From assembly GCA_050291935.1 (NCBI GenBank), contig JBNKKR010000002.1, positions 1 through 64,000 on the forward strand: a DNA stretch of 64,000 nucleotides, read 5' to 3'. Position numbers and translations under genes: made by a program. This document shows positions 53,290-61,926 of this stretch, piece after piece; position 1 is the first letter of the stretch; every line of letters begins with the position of its first letter. Source of the stretch: Desulfocapsa sp050291935. Lineage in GTDB: Bacteria > Desulfobacterota > Desulfobulbia > Desulfobulbales > Desulfocapsaceae. The notes under the pieces were generated by a model. That model was not told the origin of the DNA. It did not search any database and was given only the letters and a program-made list of their open reading frames with translations.

Positions 53290-54334
53290 AGAATCTAGCC
53301 CAAAAAGCCCTTAATTCCCTTAACAAATTCCTTTTTAAAAAGATCAACAAATCAACACTGCGTATCCCTTCGCCTGTCATTTTTGGCCAAAAATCTGGTT
53401 TGGGAGCGGTATGTATCCAATAATGGATACCGAGTTTTGAACACTCTTTACACACATTTCGTTTTCTTTTTCCCTCAACGATTTCTTCTCTGGAAAGGTC
53501 AAAAACAGATCCAAGGGAATAGTCCGGATGTCCCTTGGGCACAGCGCAACAAGTGAGTACATTACAATATTCATCCAGAGATAAAATTGACAGTTGCGGA
53601 CACTTATATTGCGAGGGTACACTCTCCAGCAAATCATCAAGATAATAGAGTAGCAAATCCTTTGATATCCTGACGCACTTTTCACCCTTCAACTGACCTG
53701 ATAAATAATCCCGAGCCATATTATAATCATTGAGATAGGCAACAGTGTACAGTAATTTCACATTTCTTTTCTTGAAATACTTATACACATCAGGGATTTC
53801 ATCGATATTGAATTGGTGAATCAAATATGTTATCCGGATTTTCTCCGATCCAAAATCTTGAATATACTGGTTGATATGCGAAAGTATCTTTTGGAAGTCA
53901 AAACCATGAACTTTATCATATGATGCTTGGCTAAATCCTGGAATAGTTATTGTCAATTCGTTAAGATTATCTTTCAAACTGTCTGGCAACTTTACGTAAT
54001 GACCACAATTAGTGGACAATCTATACGAAAGCCCTCGTTTGACCAACACATCCAACAGTTCAGGCAACTCTGGATTAAGAAACGGTTCCCCCCAGTTATA
54101 CAACTCAAATTGAGTATTACTATTTACAAGCCCAAAAGAGAGTAAACGGTCAACAGCACGAACAAAACTACTCACATCAATAAAACGCGACGGATGCTCC
54201 TTTAGCGACCTATTTCCCGTACAACAATGCGGGCACTTCGCCTGACATTTACCAGATATTTCAAAAAATACTTTCTGATACAAGGTGGCTCTCCAAACTT
54301 TATGAGCAATTCTCGTGCAGCTCAAATGCGGCAT
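53282..54334 (-). CDS. radical SAM protein with SPASM-like C-terminus
   Basis: 350 residues. The iron-sulfur site is CQAKCPHC (C-x3-C-x2-C), followed by NWGEPFLNPELPELLDVL and the SRLSTNCGHYV strand of the radical SAM barrel. The C-terminal part has CPQLSILSLDEYCNVLTCCAVPKGHPDY, and CKECSKLGIHYW, giving the extra Cys set of SPASM domains that bind auxiliary clusters. SPASM proteins modify peptides or make cofactors; members of this subgroup also sit in surface-glycan and lipid loci. No peptide precursor gene is visible. The end abuts the IS630 relic, so the last residues may have been altered. Confidence 0.75.
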   Translation of the reverse strand: MPHLSCTRIAHKVWRATLYQKVFFEISGKCQAKCPHCCTGNRSLKEHPSRFIDVSSFVRAVDRLLSFGLVNSNTQFELYNWGEPFLNPELPELLDVLVKRGLSYRLSTNCGHYVKLPDSLKDNLNELTITIPGFSQASYDKVHGFDFQKILSHINQYIQDFGSEKIRITYLIHQFNIDEIPDVYKYFKKRNVKLLYTVAYLNDYNMARDYLSGQLKGEKCVRISKDLLLYYLDDLLESVPSQYKCPQLSILSLDEYCNVLTCCAVPKGHPDYSLGSVFDLSREEIVEGKRKRNVCKECSKLGIHYWIHTAPKPDFWPKMTGEGIRSVDLLIFLKRNLLRELRAFWARFSM

Positions 54335-54773
54335 CGCAACGCTGCTTTTTTGGGATAGGTCGTTGTCATTGAAAGCTGACTCTAACGCCTTCTTTTCAAT
54401 GGTTATACTAATGCGCCTTCAATAGCACGGCAACCAATGGTACCGATAATTGATCCAATTTTACTCTACTTAACAGTATCATTTTCGGGATCAACAAAAA
54501 TTACTGCAAGTAATTTCAGGTACTTTACCCAAAAAGACACCATTGTAACAATGGAAATCATAAAATGCAAGTACTGAGCAGTGGTAAAAATAACTTCCTT
54601 AGAGAAAGCTCATGATAAAGTGGAGAGAAGTACAACGATTGAATCCACCTACAAGATGAAAGCTAATGTATTAATGTATAGTTGAATGAATTTATTTTTG
54701 TATTATGGGTGCACGCTACGATAAGCACTTAGATTTCTTATAAGGTGAGATGGGCACATATACAAGGGCCAAC

Positions 54774-54814
54774 TTCGTAGATAATAGTTTGTCTTATATC
54801 TACGAAAGTAGATA
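54774..54814. other. pair of mutually exclusive hairpins
   Basis: TTCGTAGATA (54774-54783) and TATCTACGAA (54797-54806) are a perfect 10-bp inverted repeat. TATCTAC (54797-54803) can instead pair with GTAGATA (54808-54814) around a GAAA tetraloop. The middle segment can join only one partner at a time, as in attenuators and riboswitch-like leaders. No T-tract follows on either strand. Confidence 0.45.
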
Positions 54815-54981
54815 CGAAGCAAATGTGGTCATAAGCGCCTCGCCATTAGCAAACATTATGCTGATTTTGTAGCGTTTTTCATTGCAAGAAGCCTTTTCAT
54901 TTGTTCTTAACGGTGTTCTTCAAAAGAAACACAATGTCATGAAAAATACGGAAAGGGTAAATTGCAATCCCAGGCAATAAA

Positions 54982-55004
54982 GCAACCGCCACGAAAGCGG
55001 TTGC
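54982..55004 (-). terminator. rho-independent terminator of the secreted protein gene
   Basis: GCAACCGC (54982-54989) and GCGGTTGC (54997-55004) are perfect 8-bp arms with a seven-base loop. Read on the minus strand, the stem is followed by TTTATTG. It lies 14 bp beyond the stop of the gene that starts at 56491. Confidence 0.8.
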
Positions 55005-55018
55005 CACTATCCTATTGT

Positions 55019-56491
55019 TTACTTATCAATATTCTCTTTTTTGATTCCCACTGCATCACCCTGATGGCTGAGGTACATCTCTCCAAAATTACCCGTAATC
55101 ATCATATCCTGATGGAATGTACATTTTTTGTATTCATAACTGCCATCAGATTTTTGAGTAAGGGCCACTGCCGCCAGATAACGTGCTTTCACAGGAGTAT
55201 TGCCTCCATTCGTTCTTTCAATCCACCAATCTTTATCAACAATATTGATCCGATACACATTATCCCATCCCGCATTTTTAAGCAGTGCTGTCATCTGCGC
55301 TTCCAATTTCGTATTTTGCATCTTAGCAGCAGGCAATGTCCTGGCCGAAACAACACCGGTGGCAATCTGCTCATGTAAATTCGCATATGGTGAAAAATCT
55401 GTCCCCGACACGGTGAACGCCCCCTGGGCCCAGGATTTTCCATAGTAGTAGAGACCAAAAGATACGTTATGGCTTCCCGGAGCAAGGGATCCCAGATGAT
55501 GGGTCAGTTCATTTGGCCCCTGGATAATACTGGCCGTGGTCTTTCCGTACCCGATATTTGGATCACCATATGCCTTTAATTCTTCAACGGCGGGGGCAAT
55601 ATTAAAGATCAGATAGTCCCTTTGGGCATACTCAGGACTTTTAATGGTCACAAATTGTGCATGGATTTTTTTACCATCTATCGACACATCTACTCGCAGG
55701 GTAAAATTTTGTTTCTGATTATAGACCTCCGACCACTTTTTGGTCATTTTAATAAGACCATAGATGTTATCACCGGCGGCAAATGAATCTTGTTCTTCTC
55801 CCTCCCCTGTGGCACTAAAAGGTTTTGCGCTGAAATAGAATCCGCCTTCTCTCTTTTTGGCCTGCGCCTCCTGACTTTTGGCAGCCTTGTCAATAACTGC
55901 AAAGTCGGCTAATTTAGTTTGCACATACTGAGCCACGCCGTCTGCTCGACTACATAGCCCAGAAGGGTAGGTTGCAAGCGTCTCTTTAGCCTCCCCATAC
56001 AACTTCCGCCACTTGGCAATAAGGGCCATATCATCGGTTGGATATGCCATTAAGCCCTTTTCGCCACCCATAAACACTTCAAGCCGTTTGCTCCATTCAT
56101 CACAATCACCTGCTGCTATTTGCTGTTCGCTCGGCTGTTTTTGCTGCTCTTCTGCCTGCTTGTGAGCCACTTGCTCCGCTTGTGTTTTATTACCCCCTTC
56201 AGGCAACTTAGCTTGAGCGGAATCACTCTTTGCAGTTTCGGTGGCTGTTTTTTTATGTGAGGCAGAATCGGTTTCTTCCTTTTTATCAACCAACCCCACT
56301 TTCTCGCCCACCGATTTTGCTGCTTCAGTGGCACTATCCACCACCTCACCGGTGGTCTCACTTATGACGTCTCCCGCCTTGGAAAGGGAATCTGTCACAC
56401 TATCCAAAAAACCCGCATAACAGGGAACTACCAGCAACACACTAAAAAGAGCCAATTCAACCACTCCATACTTCACAATCTTTTGCTTCAT
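55019..56491 (-). CDS. secreted protein of unknown function
   Basis: 490 residues. A signal peptide (hydrophobic LALFSVLLVVP, cleavage after CYA) is followed by an Ala/Ser/Lys/Glu-rich low-complexity region (about 30-110), and then a folded C-terminal two thirds with strands such as NFTLRVDVSIDGKKIHAQFVTI and GSHNVSFGLYYYGKSWAQGAFTVSG, which resemble immunoglobulin-like or sugar-binding beta domains. No catalytic motif is seen. It ends in a strong terminator and is alone between non-coding DNA and an MscS gene, on the same strand as that gene. I do not recognise the family. Confidence 0.65.
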   Translation of the reverse strand: MKQKIVKYGVVELALFSVLLVVPCYAGFLDSVTDSLSKAGDVISETTGEVVDSATEAAKSVGEKVGLVDKKEETDSASHKKTATETAKSDSAQAKLPEGGNKTQAEQVAHKQAEEQQKQPSEQQIAAGDCDEWSKRLEVFMGGEKGLMAYPTDDMALIAKWRKLYGEAKETLATYPSGLCSRADGVAQYVQTKLADFAVIDKAAKSQEAQAKKREGGFYFSAKPFSATGEGEEQDSFAAGDNIYGLIKMTKKWSEVYNQKQNFTLRVDVSIDGKKIHAQFVTIKSPEYAQRDYLIFNIAPAVEELKAYGDPNIGYGKTTASIIQGPNELTHHLGSLAPGSHNVSFGLYYYGKSWAQGAFTVSGTDFSPYANLHEQIATGVVSARTLPAAKMQNTKLEAQMTALLKNAGWDNVYRINIVDKDWWIERTNGGNTPVKARYLAAVALTQKSDGSYEYKKCTFHQDMMITGNFGEMYLSHQGDAVGIKKENIDK

Positions 56492-56600
56492 ATTGATCAC
56501 CTTTACATAATCCGAAAAAAATTGAGAGCCTCTTATTGCAAGCGACCTATCATATTAAATCTACCTGAAATGAAAAGTAAAAAAGAAATACCTTCACCAA

Positions 56601-57707
56601 TTATTCCTGCGATAAATTGGCGGATGGATGGGGAAACTCTTTGATATAAAGATCTCGTTTGACGTAGGGGATTTCAATACCTTTTTCCAAAAACACATTA
56701 TAAATTTCACTATTCAATCGGTCGGTGGCTCTGCCTCGAAGGGCTGGCAACTTCACCCAGCAAAGGAGTTCAAAAGCAATCCCGGAGTCTTCAAAACGCC
56801 TGAAACGAAGACGAGGTGCCGGCATCTGTAAAACCAGTTTATCAGCTGCAGCAATGGCCATACTAAGGCTTCGAACCTGCTCAATATCCGTCCCATACGC
56901 AACACTAAACTGAATACGAAGGCGAAAGCGCTTTACCGGGCCACCGGATTGGTTAATGATTCTGGAGTTGCTGATAATGGAATTGGGGATGGTGATTTCC
57001 ACATCATCACGGGTCAGTAATTTAGTACTTCGTAGGCCGATATGCCGGACCAACCCCCGGTCCCCATTATCCAGCACGATATAATCACCAATCTTGTACG
57101 GTGCATCGGCAAGAATAAAAATACCGGCAAAGAGATTAGCCAGTGTATCCTTTGCAGCAAAACCGACCGCGATTCCAATAACACCTGCTGAAGCAAGCCA
57201 GGTGGTCACATCGATTGCCCAAATACACGAAAGAGCGTAAATGGCAGTTACAACCACAACAACAAAAACCGAGTTATAAAAAAGAGGTAAGGTGCTGGGT
57301 TGTACTATGCCAAAACCACTCTCAGCACTGGACAATCGTTGCAAAATTGCCCGCAAGACCTTGATGGCAGCGATGGTCCAAATCAAAACGCTAGTAGTCC
57401 AAAGAATATTGGCCCAAAAGGTCCTGGTAAGTTCTGACAGTGGCATTAAGAAGATTGCCACCAGCAGCCCGGTTAAAAGCACCGAGGACCAGACAGGAAA
57501 ACGCAAAATATGCACCAATTGATCATCTATCTCCCAACCGGTTCGACTGGCTGCAGCCCGTAAAAAGGTAAAGACAACATATGCCGCAAGCGATCCGACA
57601 ACAACAGTTAGGCAAATAACAATCCCCGCCTGAACCCAAGGGTTATCCGAAAAAAATGCGGTAATTTCCTGAAACGATGTAACCATCTGAGCAACGTTCA
57701 TTATCAC
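56601..57707 (-). CDS. MscS-family mechanosensitive ion channel
   Basis: 368 residues with four TM segments (at about 18-45, 62-85, 90-110, 127-150 and a pore helix) and the family core: TWLASAGVIGIAVGFAAKDTLANLFAGIFILADAPYKIGDYIVLDNGDRGLVRHIGLRST (read in parts; the G-x-x-x-G-x-A-A-x-D-T-L-A-N-L pore motif is decisive), then PNSIISNSRIINQS. It releases small solutes on hypoosmotic shock. Two ATGs (57707, 57701) could start it. Confidence 0.9.
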   Translation of the reverse strand: MIMNVAQMVTSFQEITAFFSDNPWVQAGIVICLTVVVGSLAAYVVFTFLRAAASRTGWEIDDQLVHILRFPVWSSVLLTGLLVAIFLMPLSELTRTFWANILWTTSVLIWTIAAIKVLRAILQRLSSAESGFGIVQPSTLPLFYNSVFVVVVVTAIYALSCIWAIDVTTWLASAGVIGIAVGFAAKDTLANLFAGIFILADAPYKIGDYIVLDNGDRGLVRHIGLRSTKLLTRDDVEITIPNSIISNSRIINQSGGPVKRFRLRIQFSVAYGTDIEQVRSLSMAIAAADKLVLQMPAPRLRFRRFEDSGIAFELLCWVKLPALRGRATDRLNSEIYNVFLEKGIEIPYVKRDLYIKEFPHPSANLSQE

Positions 57708-57773
57708 TCTTCCTTTACAGGTCTTTATTTTCCATTATGCTAACAGTGGTGAAGAACGGTAAGCCGGTACCCT

Positions 57774-58655
57774 TTACAGTAGCCCCTTCTTCAGTTGATT
57801 ATTGAAAATTTCAAGGACTTCAACCTTCAATGCTTCATGGAACGCTTCCCGGTCAAAACCATCAGGGTCTTGTGATGGTGGAAAATTTCTCTTTCGCATA
57901 TTCTCGGGGAATGGTGCAAGAAAGGACAAGTGGCCACCATTTTTTACTATTCGTATTTCCACAAGAGCCGGGTCCTTTACCCTCTTCTTTATTAGATCGG
58001 CTTGCCAGTACGGGGTCAGTGTATCGCGTTCTGCTGTAAAAACCACCATTGGGATGTCAATATTGTTGAACGAATCAGGGTGTTGATACCATGCAGCCGC
58101 CGGTGCAAAAAGGACAAGTGCCTTTACACGCCCATCGTAAGCAACTTCGATTTGCTCTTCTTTGGCAGACCAGGGGACAGCCCCCGCGATTGCCAGTGCA
58201 GTACAGCCTCCCATGGAATGCCCTATCATAAAAATATGCTGGGAATCTATATGATCCATATACCCGGGATCGGTGAGCAGCGTGTCAATAACAAGCCGAA
58301 CATGTTGTGTACGCAGGCTTATATTTCTATCCTGTCCTTCAAGGGAATTATCATTTCTGTTGTTGCCATAATGTTCCAACATCGCAACGATAAAACCATT
58401 TTGGGCAAGGTATTGAGCAACAACCCTGTATAACAGATGCGATCCGCCACCACCATGAGAGAGAACGACTAGAGGAAACTGGCCATCAGCAACCCTCCCA
58501 TCAGGGCAGGCATCAAGGGTGTAAGGGCCAATTTGCATGGTTTGGGACTCGCCTGGGCTGGGGTATAAGAGCCAGTTCTCAAAAGTGATGCTATTTTCCT
58601 TATCAAGAATGCTTATTGTTTTACTTCCTGCTGAATAAGTCATATCAGTCACCAA
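57774..58655 (-). CDS. alpha/beta hydrolase (dienelactone-hydrolase-like)
   Basis: 293 residues. Oxyanion-side motif PLVVLSHGGGGSHLLYRVVAQYL, nucleophile elbow IGHSMGGCTALAIA (G-x-S-x-G), acid region VFTAERDTLTPYW and the last His in VKNGGHLSFLAPFPENM. This arrangement fits the platelet-activating-factor acetylhydrolase/dienelactone-hydrolase-like group. The N-terminus has no signal peptide. Substrate unknown. Stands between MscS and the PAS histidine kinase, all minus strand, with a 229-bp gap before the kinase. Confidence 0.8.
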   Translation of the reverse strand: MVTDMTYSAGSKTISILDKENSITFENWLLYPSPGESQTMQIGPYTLDACPDGRVADGQFPLVVLSHGGGGSHLLYRVVAQYLAQNGFIVAMLEHYGNNRNDNSLEGQDRNISLRTQHVRLVIDTLLTDPGYMDHIDSQHIFMIGHSMGGCTALAIAGAVPWSAKEEQIEVAYDGRVKALVLFAPAAAWYQHPDSFNNIDIPMVVFTAERDTLTPYWQADLIKKRVKDPALVEIRIVKNGGHLSFLAPFPENMRKRNFPPSQDPDGFDREAFHEALKVEVLEIFNNQLKKGLL

Positions 58656-58884
58656 ACCCCTCTCCCCATTCCACTCCTCTTTACCATACCATCAAAATTG
58701 GCACCGAAGGTATATCGGAAAGCAGAAGAATCAGCCTCATACATCTTTCTAGTTTTAGGGAAAATAGTACAAGTAGTAATTGAGATCGGGTATGGATATA
58801 CAATTTCTTTGCTAAGGCAAAATGGCTCTTTTAGTGGTGAACGAAAAAACAATAGAAGCCACCTCAGCGACTTGCACGAAACAT

Positions 58885-60021
58885 CTATTGGAGAAGTTTT
58901 TCGATGACAGGACAATCTACGGGATCATCCTCCTCTCTTTGAGGAGATTCTTTAGGTAGCCAGATCACAAAAATTGCCCCCCCTTCGGGATTATCTTTTA
59001 CAGAAATATTGCCGCGATGAAGAGCAACCGTCTGCTCGGCAATGGCCAAACCAAGTCCGGTTCCGGGAACATCGGTTGCCACCCGTTCAAATTTTTGAAA
59101 AATTATCTCTTTATTCTCATCTGGGATGCCGGGGCCAAAATCAATAATCTCCACCGTTACCCCATCTTCAGAAGAAGTGGTACGCAATTGAAGCAACCCG
59201 CCATCGGCAGCATATTTGCTGCCGTTCACTAAAATATTTTCAAAAACAGTTTTTAAGATTGGCAAGCCTTTGATGACCATTCCCTCAGCTATCTCAGCAG
59301 ACAAAGTAATCCCGGCCTGTTTCACAACCGGTTCCATCTGCGCCACCAGCTCTCTTAAGATCTTGGTCAAATTAACTTCACCAAGAACCAGAGTCGAGGT
59401 CATCAGAACCTCAGAAAGCACATCCACATCTCGAATAAGTTGCAGAATATGACTGGAGCATTGATGAATATCCTGGATATCATCCAAAAACTCACCCAAT
59501 TTCTCGGGTTCTTCCAATAAGAACTCCGCCGTATTTAAGATTGCTCCCACGGGCGAGCCAAGATCATGCCGAAGCATACGCATCAACAATACCTTAAGCC
59601 GATTTGCCGTCCTGAGATGTTCCGCCGATTTTTTAAGCGCCCGCTCCATATGCTTACGCTCGGTGATATCGTGCAGGATCTCCAAAGCGCCGATAAGCTG
59701 CCCATCTTCATCATATACAGGCGACGCCGTTGAATGAAGGATAACCCCCCTCCTCTGATTTTTCCGAGGAATTACCGATTCATGTTCATGCCGTTTACCA
59801 TCCTTAAAAACCTTCTGCACCGAACAGTTAGCGCAAGGTTTATCCGTATCATGCAACCAACGATAGCAACGCCCACCAGTCTTAACTGAAGGGAACCATT
59901 CTCTGCTTCTCCGGTTGCGCAGAAGAATCCGCATGTCTGGAGAGATTATATGTATGATGTCGGGAGCAGCATCCAGCACATGCTGGTAGATGGCCAACTG
60001 TTTTTCAAGGGAAGCTTTCAT
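58885..60021 (-). CDS. PAS-domain histidine kinase (soluble)
   Basis: 378 residues without TM segments. The N-terminal PAS domain (about 10-120) contains CYRWLHDTDKPCANC, a Cys cluster known from redox- or metal-sensing PAS domains of deltaproteobacteria, and a PAC motif DITERKHMERALKKS. The HisKA dimer has MLRHDLGSPVGAILNTAEFLLE with the phosphoacceptor His, and the ATPase domain carries N, DFGPGIPDEN and GTGLGLAIAEQTVALH boxes. No partner response regulator is adjacent, so it is an orphan kinase. Redox or thiol sensing is inferred from the Cys cluster. Confidence 0.85.
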   Translation of the reverse strand: MKASLEKQLAIYQHVLDAAPDIIHIISPDMRILLRNRRSREWFPSVKTGGRCYRWLHDTDKPCANCSVQKVFKDGKRHEHESVIPRKNQRRGVILHSTASPVYDEDGQLIGALEILHDITERKHMERALKKSAEHLRTANRLKVLLMRMLRHDLGSPVGAILNTAEFLLEEPEKLGEFLDDIQDIHQCSSHILQLIRDVDVLSEVLMTSTLVLGEVNLTKILRELVAQMEPVVKQAGITLSAEIAEGMVIKGLPILKTVFENILVNGSKYAADGGLLQLRTTSSEDGVTVEIIDFGPGIPDENKEIIFQKFERVATDVPGTGLGLAIAEQTVALHRGNISVKDNPEGGAIFVIWLPKESPQREEDDPVDCPVIEKLLQ

Positions 60022-60089
60022 GGCATCTGATAGTGGACACGTTACGGGGAAAAGTCACGATTCTCCACCGGTGTTAGCGTAAAGGGGTC

Positions 60090-60132
60090 ATGGGGAATAA
60101 ATGACACCAATCAAATGTCATCAATTCCCCAT
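60090..60132. promoter_or_regulatory. 17-bp imperfect inverted repeat
   Basis: ATGGGGAATAAATGACA (60090-60106) and TGTCATCAATTCCCCAT (60116-60132) match in 15 of 17 positions around a nine-base loop. It lies in the 269-bp gap between the start of the PAS kinase and the stop of the CMD-like gene. It may terminate the CMD transcript, or be an operator for the kinase gene. Confidence 0.4.
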
Positions 60133-60290
60133 GGGGTGCACATTATAATGCCCACTCGAAAACAGCAACAAAAAAACTCAGCAATTCCATCCACAATGCA
60201 AGAATTTTGTCATTCCAAACAAACATTCTGCTGTCAGTCTAAACTCCTGATCTGACATAAGGGAAATTTCGCATTATTCTATTATTAATC

Positions 60291-60839
60291 TTACTGACCA
60301 TCAGCAACCATACAATTTTGGTCCATTTTAAAAACCTGCATCATAATGGAGTGATCTATCATACTCACCCCCTGGGCCAGCGCATCGAGCATATCCCTAT
60401 CATCCCATCCCCAATCCTTTATTTTTTGGATATCATCTTCGGTTATGGACGCAGGATCTTTGACTGATCTGACAACAAACACCAGCATTGCACTCTCTTT
60501 TTCCTCCAAAAGAGACTTGGTGGGATCTTCTTCCATACGTCGAAAATCCTCCTCCTCAACACCCTGTTTTACAAGAATATGTTTGTTAAAATCGGTACAG
60601 AACGGATAGCCCAGTTGGTGAGCTACCAAATATCTAATGTGAGCCAACAGGGAAAAACTTAAGTTTGGATGGCTGGAAAGATATTTAATACGTTTTAGCT
60701 GAAGTTCAAAAAGGGCCGGGCTCCCGCTCAACATGCGGAGCGGTGCTGGGATAACCCCCACCCGTTGCATAAACATGTCATATCCCTCTTTCACTATTCC
60801 TTCTGCTTTTTCCCGAGAAACTACTTCGATAAGTGCCAT
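60291..60839 (-). CDS. CMD/AhpD-family protein with degenerate active site
   Basis: 182 residues in the carboxymuconolactone decarboxylase/peroxidase-related fold (LLAHIRYLVAHQLGYPFCTDFNKHIL). AhpD-like members use a C-x-x-C-x-x-x-H site (for example GCEYCVDAH); here the first Cys is Tyr, the second is kept (Cys in PFC) and the His position is Asn. So classical peroxidase activity is unlikely. Divergent from the MetR-like LysR gene at 60976, which probably controls it; function otherwise unknown. Confidence 0.75.
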   Translation of the reverse strand: MALIEVVSREKAEGIVKEGYDMFMQRVGVIPAPLRMLSGSPALFELQLKRIKYLSSHPNLSFSLLAHIRYLVAHQLGYPFCTDFNKHILVKQGVEEEDFRRMEEDPTKSLLEEKESAMLVFVVRSVKDPASITEDDIQKIKDWGWDDRDMLDALAQGVSMIDHSIMMQVFKMDQNCMVADGQ

Positions 60840-60975
60840 ATTTACTCCTTCTCATTATTATGAATACATAAACAAGGCGAAATGATCACCTCTCAATATC
60901 CTTTACCAATAGCAATACAAATGCTATAAGTAAAATCGATTGTTTTAATAAAACCGATTAGAGGAGCTAATACAT

Positions 60976-61917
60976 ATGGGTGGTCACCTTGAAATCAAGC
61001 ATTTTCGTATGATTCATGCCATTGCCGAAAGTGGCAGTATGACCCAAGCGAGTAAAAAACTCTATATTTCCCAATCAGCCCTTAGCCAGCAGTTAAAAGA
61101 TATAGAGGAAAAATTGCAGATATCGCTCTTTTTTAGGACCAAAAAAAAGATGCTCCTCACTCCTGCCGGGAAAAAACTACTCACAACCGCAAAGAGTGTG
61201 CTGCAGGCAGTTGAGTCAGCAGAACTTGAACTTGCAAAACTCGTGGCCGGAGAACATGGACAACTCAAAATCGGAACGCACTGCATTTTTTGTTTTAAGT
61301 GGCTCCCTGAAGTAATGCGGCAGTTTCAGCAAAAATTTCCAAATATTGATGTTGAAATTGGAACATCCGAGGAACCGACCGCAGATCTTAACAAAAAAAC
61401 CTTCGACATTGTTATCACCGGAAGAGTCCTTTCTGAGAAGGAGTATACAAGCCAAACACTTTTTCAGGATCAGCTCGTCTGTGTCATGAGTCAAGACAAC
61501 CCATTGCACTGCCAAGAGTACATTGCTCCACAAGATTTCAAAGAAAGTAATTTAATCTCCCATACGGACAAAGGCAGCAGAATCAGAGAATTGGTCCTTA
61601 AGCCCAACGGTATCGAGCCAAAACGATTTATGTGTGTAGGGCAACCACACGCTATTCTGGAACTGGTATCGGCGGGCCTTGGTGTGTCTATTTTTCCCCG
61701 TTGGGCAATACAAACAGATACAACAAACAAACCTCTGGTCGCGCGCCCCATTTCCAAATCGGGTCTGCCGATAACCTGGAGCGCGGTATCGCTGAAAAGT
61801 GCAAACGTCCCCATCTTTCAACAGGAGTTTGTACGGATTATTAAACGGATGCAAATCACCAAAAATAAGGCGCAACAAATGGATCTTTCTCTTGTTGAAA
61901 ATGCTGCGTTTTTGTAA
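60976..61917 (+). CDS. LysR-family regulator, MetR-like
   Basis: 313 residues. The HTH reads IHAIAESGSMTQASKKLYISQSALSQQLKDIEEKL, and the effector domain includes GTHCIFCFKWLPEVMRQFQQKFP, VIGTSEEPTADLNKKTFDIVI and the SAGLGVSIFPRW hinge. The Cys-containing start of the effector domain and the length match MetR, which regulates methionine and C1 genes with homocysteine as signal. The divergent CMD-like gene is the apparent target. In the shared 136 bp a dyad with GTTTT-AAT-AAAAC and flanking GATT half-sites lies close to the start, a possible LysR box. Confidence 0.8.
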   Translation: MGGHLEIKHFRMIHAIAESGSMTQASKKLYISQSALSQQLKDIEEKLQISLFFRTKKKMLLTPAGKKLLTTAKSVLQAVESAELELAKLVAGEHGQLKIGTHCIFCFKWLPEVMRQFQQKFPNIDVEIGTSEEPTADLNKKTFDIVITGRVLSEKEYTSQTLFQDQLVCVMSQDNPLHCQEYIAPQDFKESNLISHTDKGSRIRELVLKPNGIEPKRFMCVGQPHAILELVSAGLGVSIFPRWAIQTDTTNKPLVARPISKSGLPITWSAVSLKSANVPIFQQEFVRIIKRMQITKNKAQQMDLSLVENAAFL

Positions 61918-61926
61918 AGATAGAAA

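Larger units (their letters stand above)
54335..55018. other. 684-bp intergenic region with alternative hairpins
   Basis: No family-matching gene. There is a 40-codon frame at 54750-54872 with AAGGTGAG before its ATG, unlike anything I know. Inside it lie competing hairpins (54774-54814, listed separately). At the right end is the terminator of the following minus-strand gene (54982-55004). The rest is AT-rich with no repeat that I can define; it could hide a small RNA or the remains of an element tied to the IS630 relic at 53062-53289. Confidence 0.4.

Noticed and set aside
54962..55378. 138-codon plus-strand frame across the terminator and the end of the secreted protein gene
   Set aside because: Begins inside the terminator hairpin and lies antisense to a better supported gene.
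58649..58915. 88-codon minus-strand frame between the hydrolase and the PAS kinase
   Set aside because: It overlaps the end of the kinase gene, has no family-like sequence and no good ribosome binding site. Treated as non-coding.
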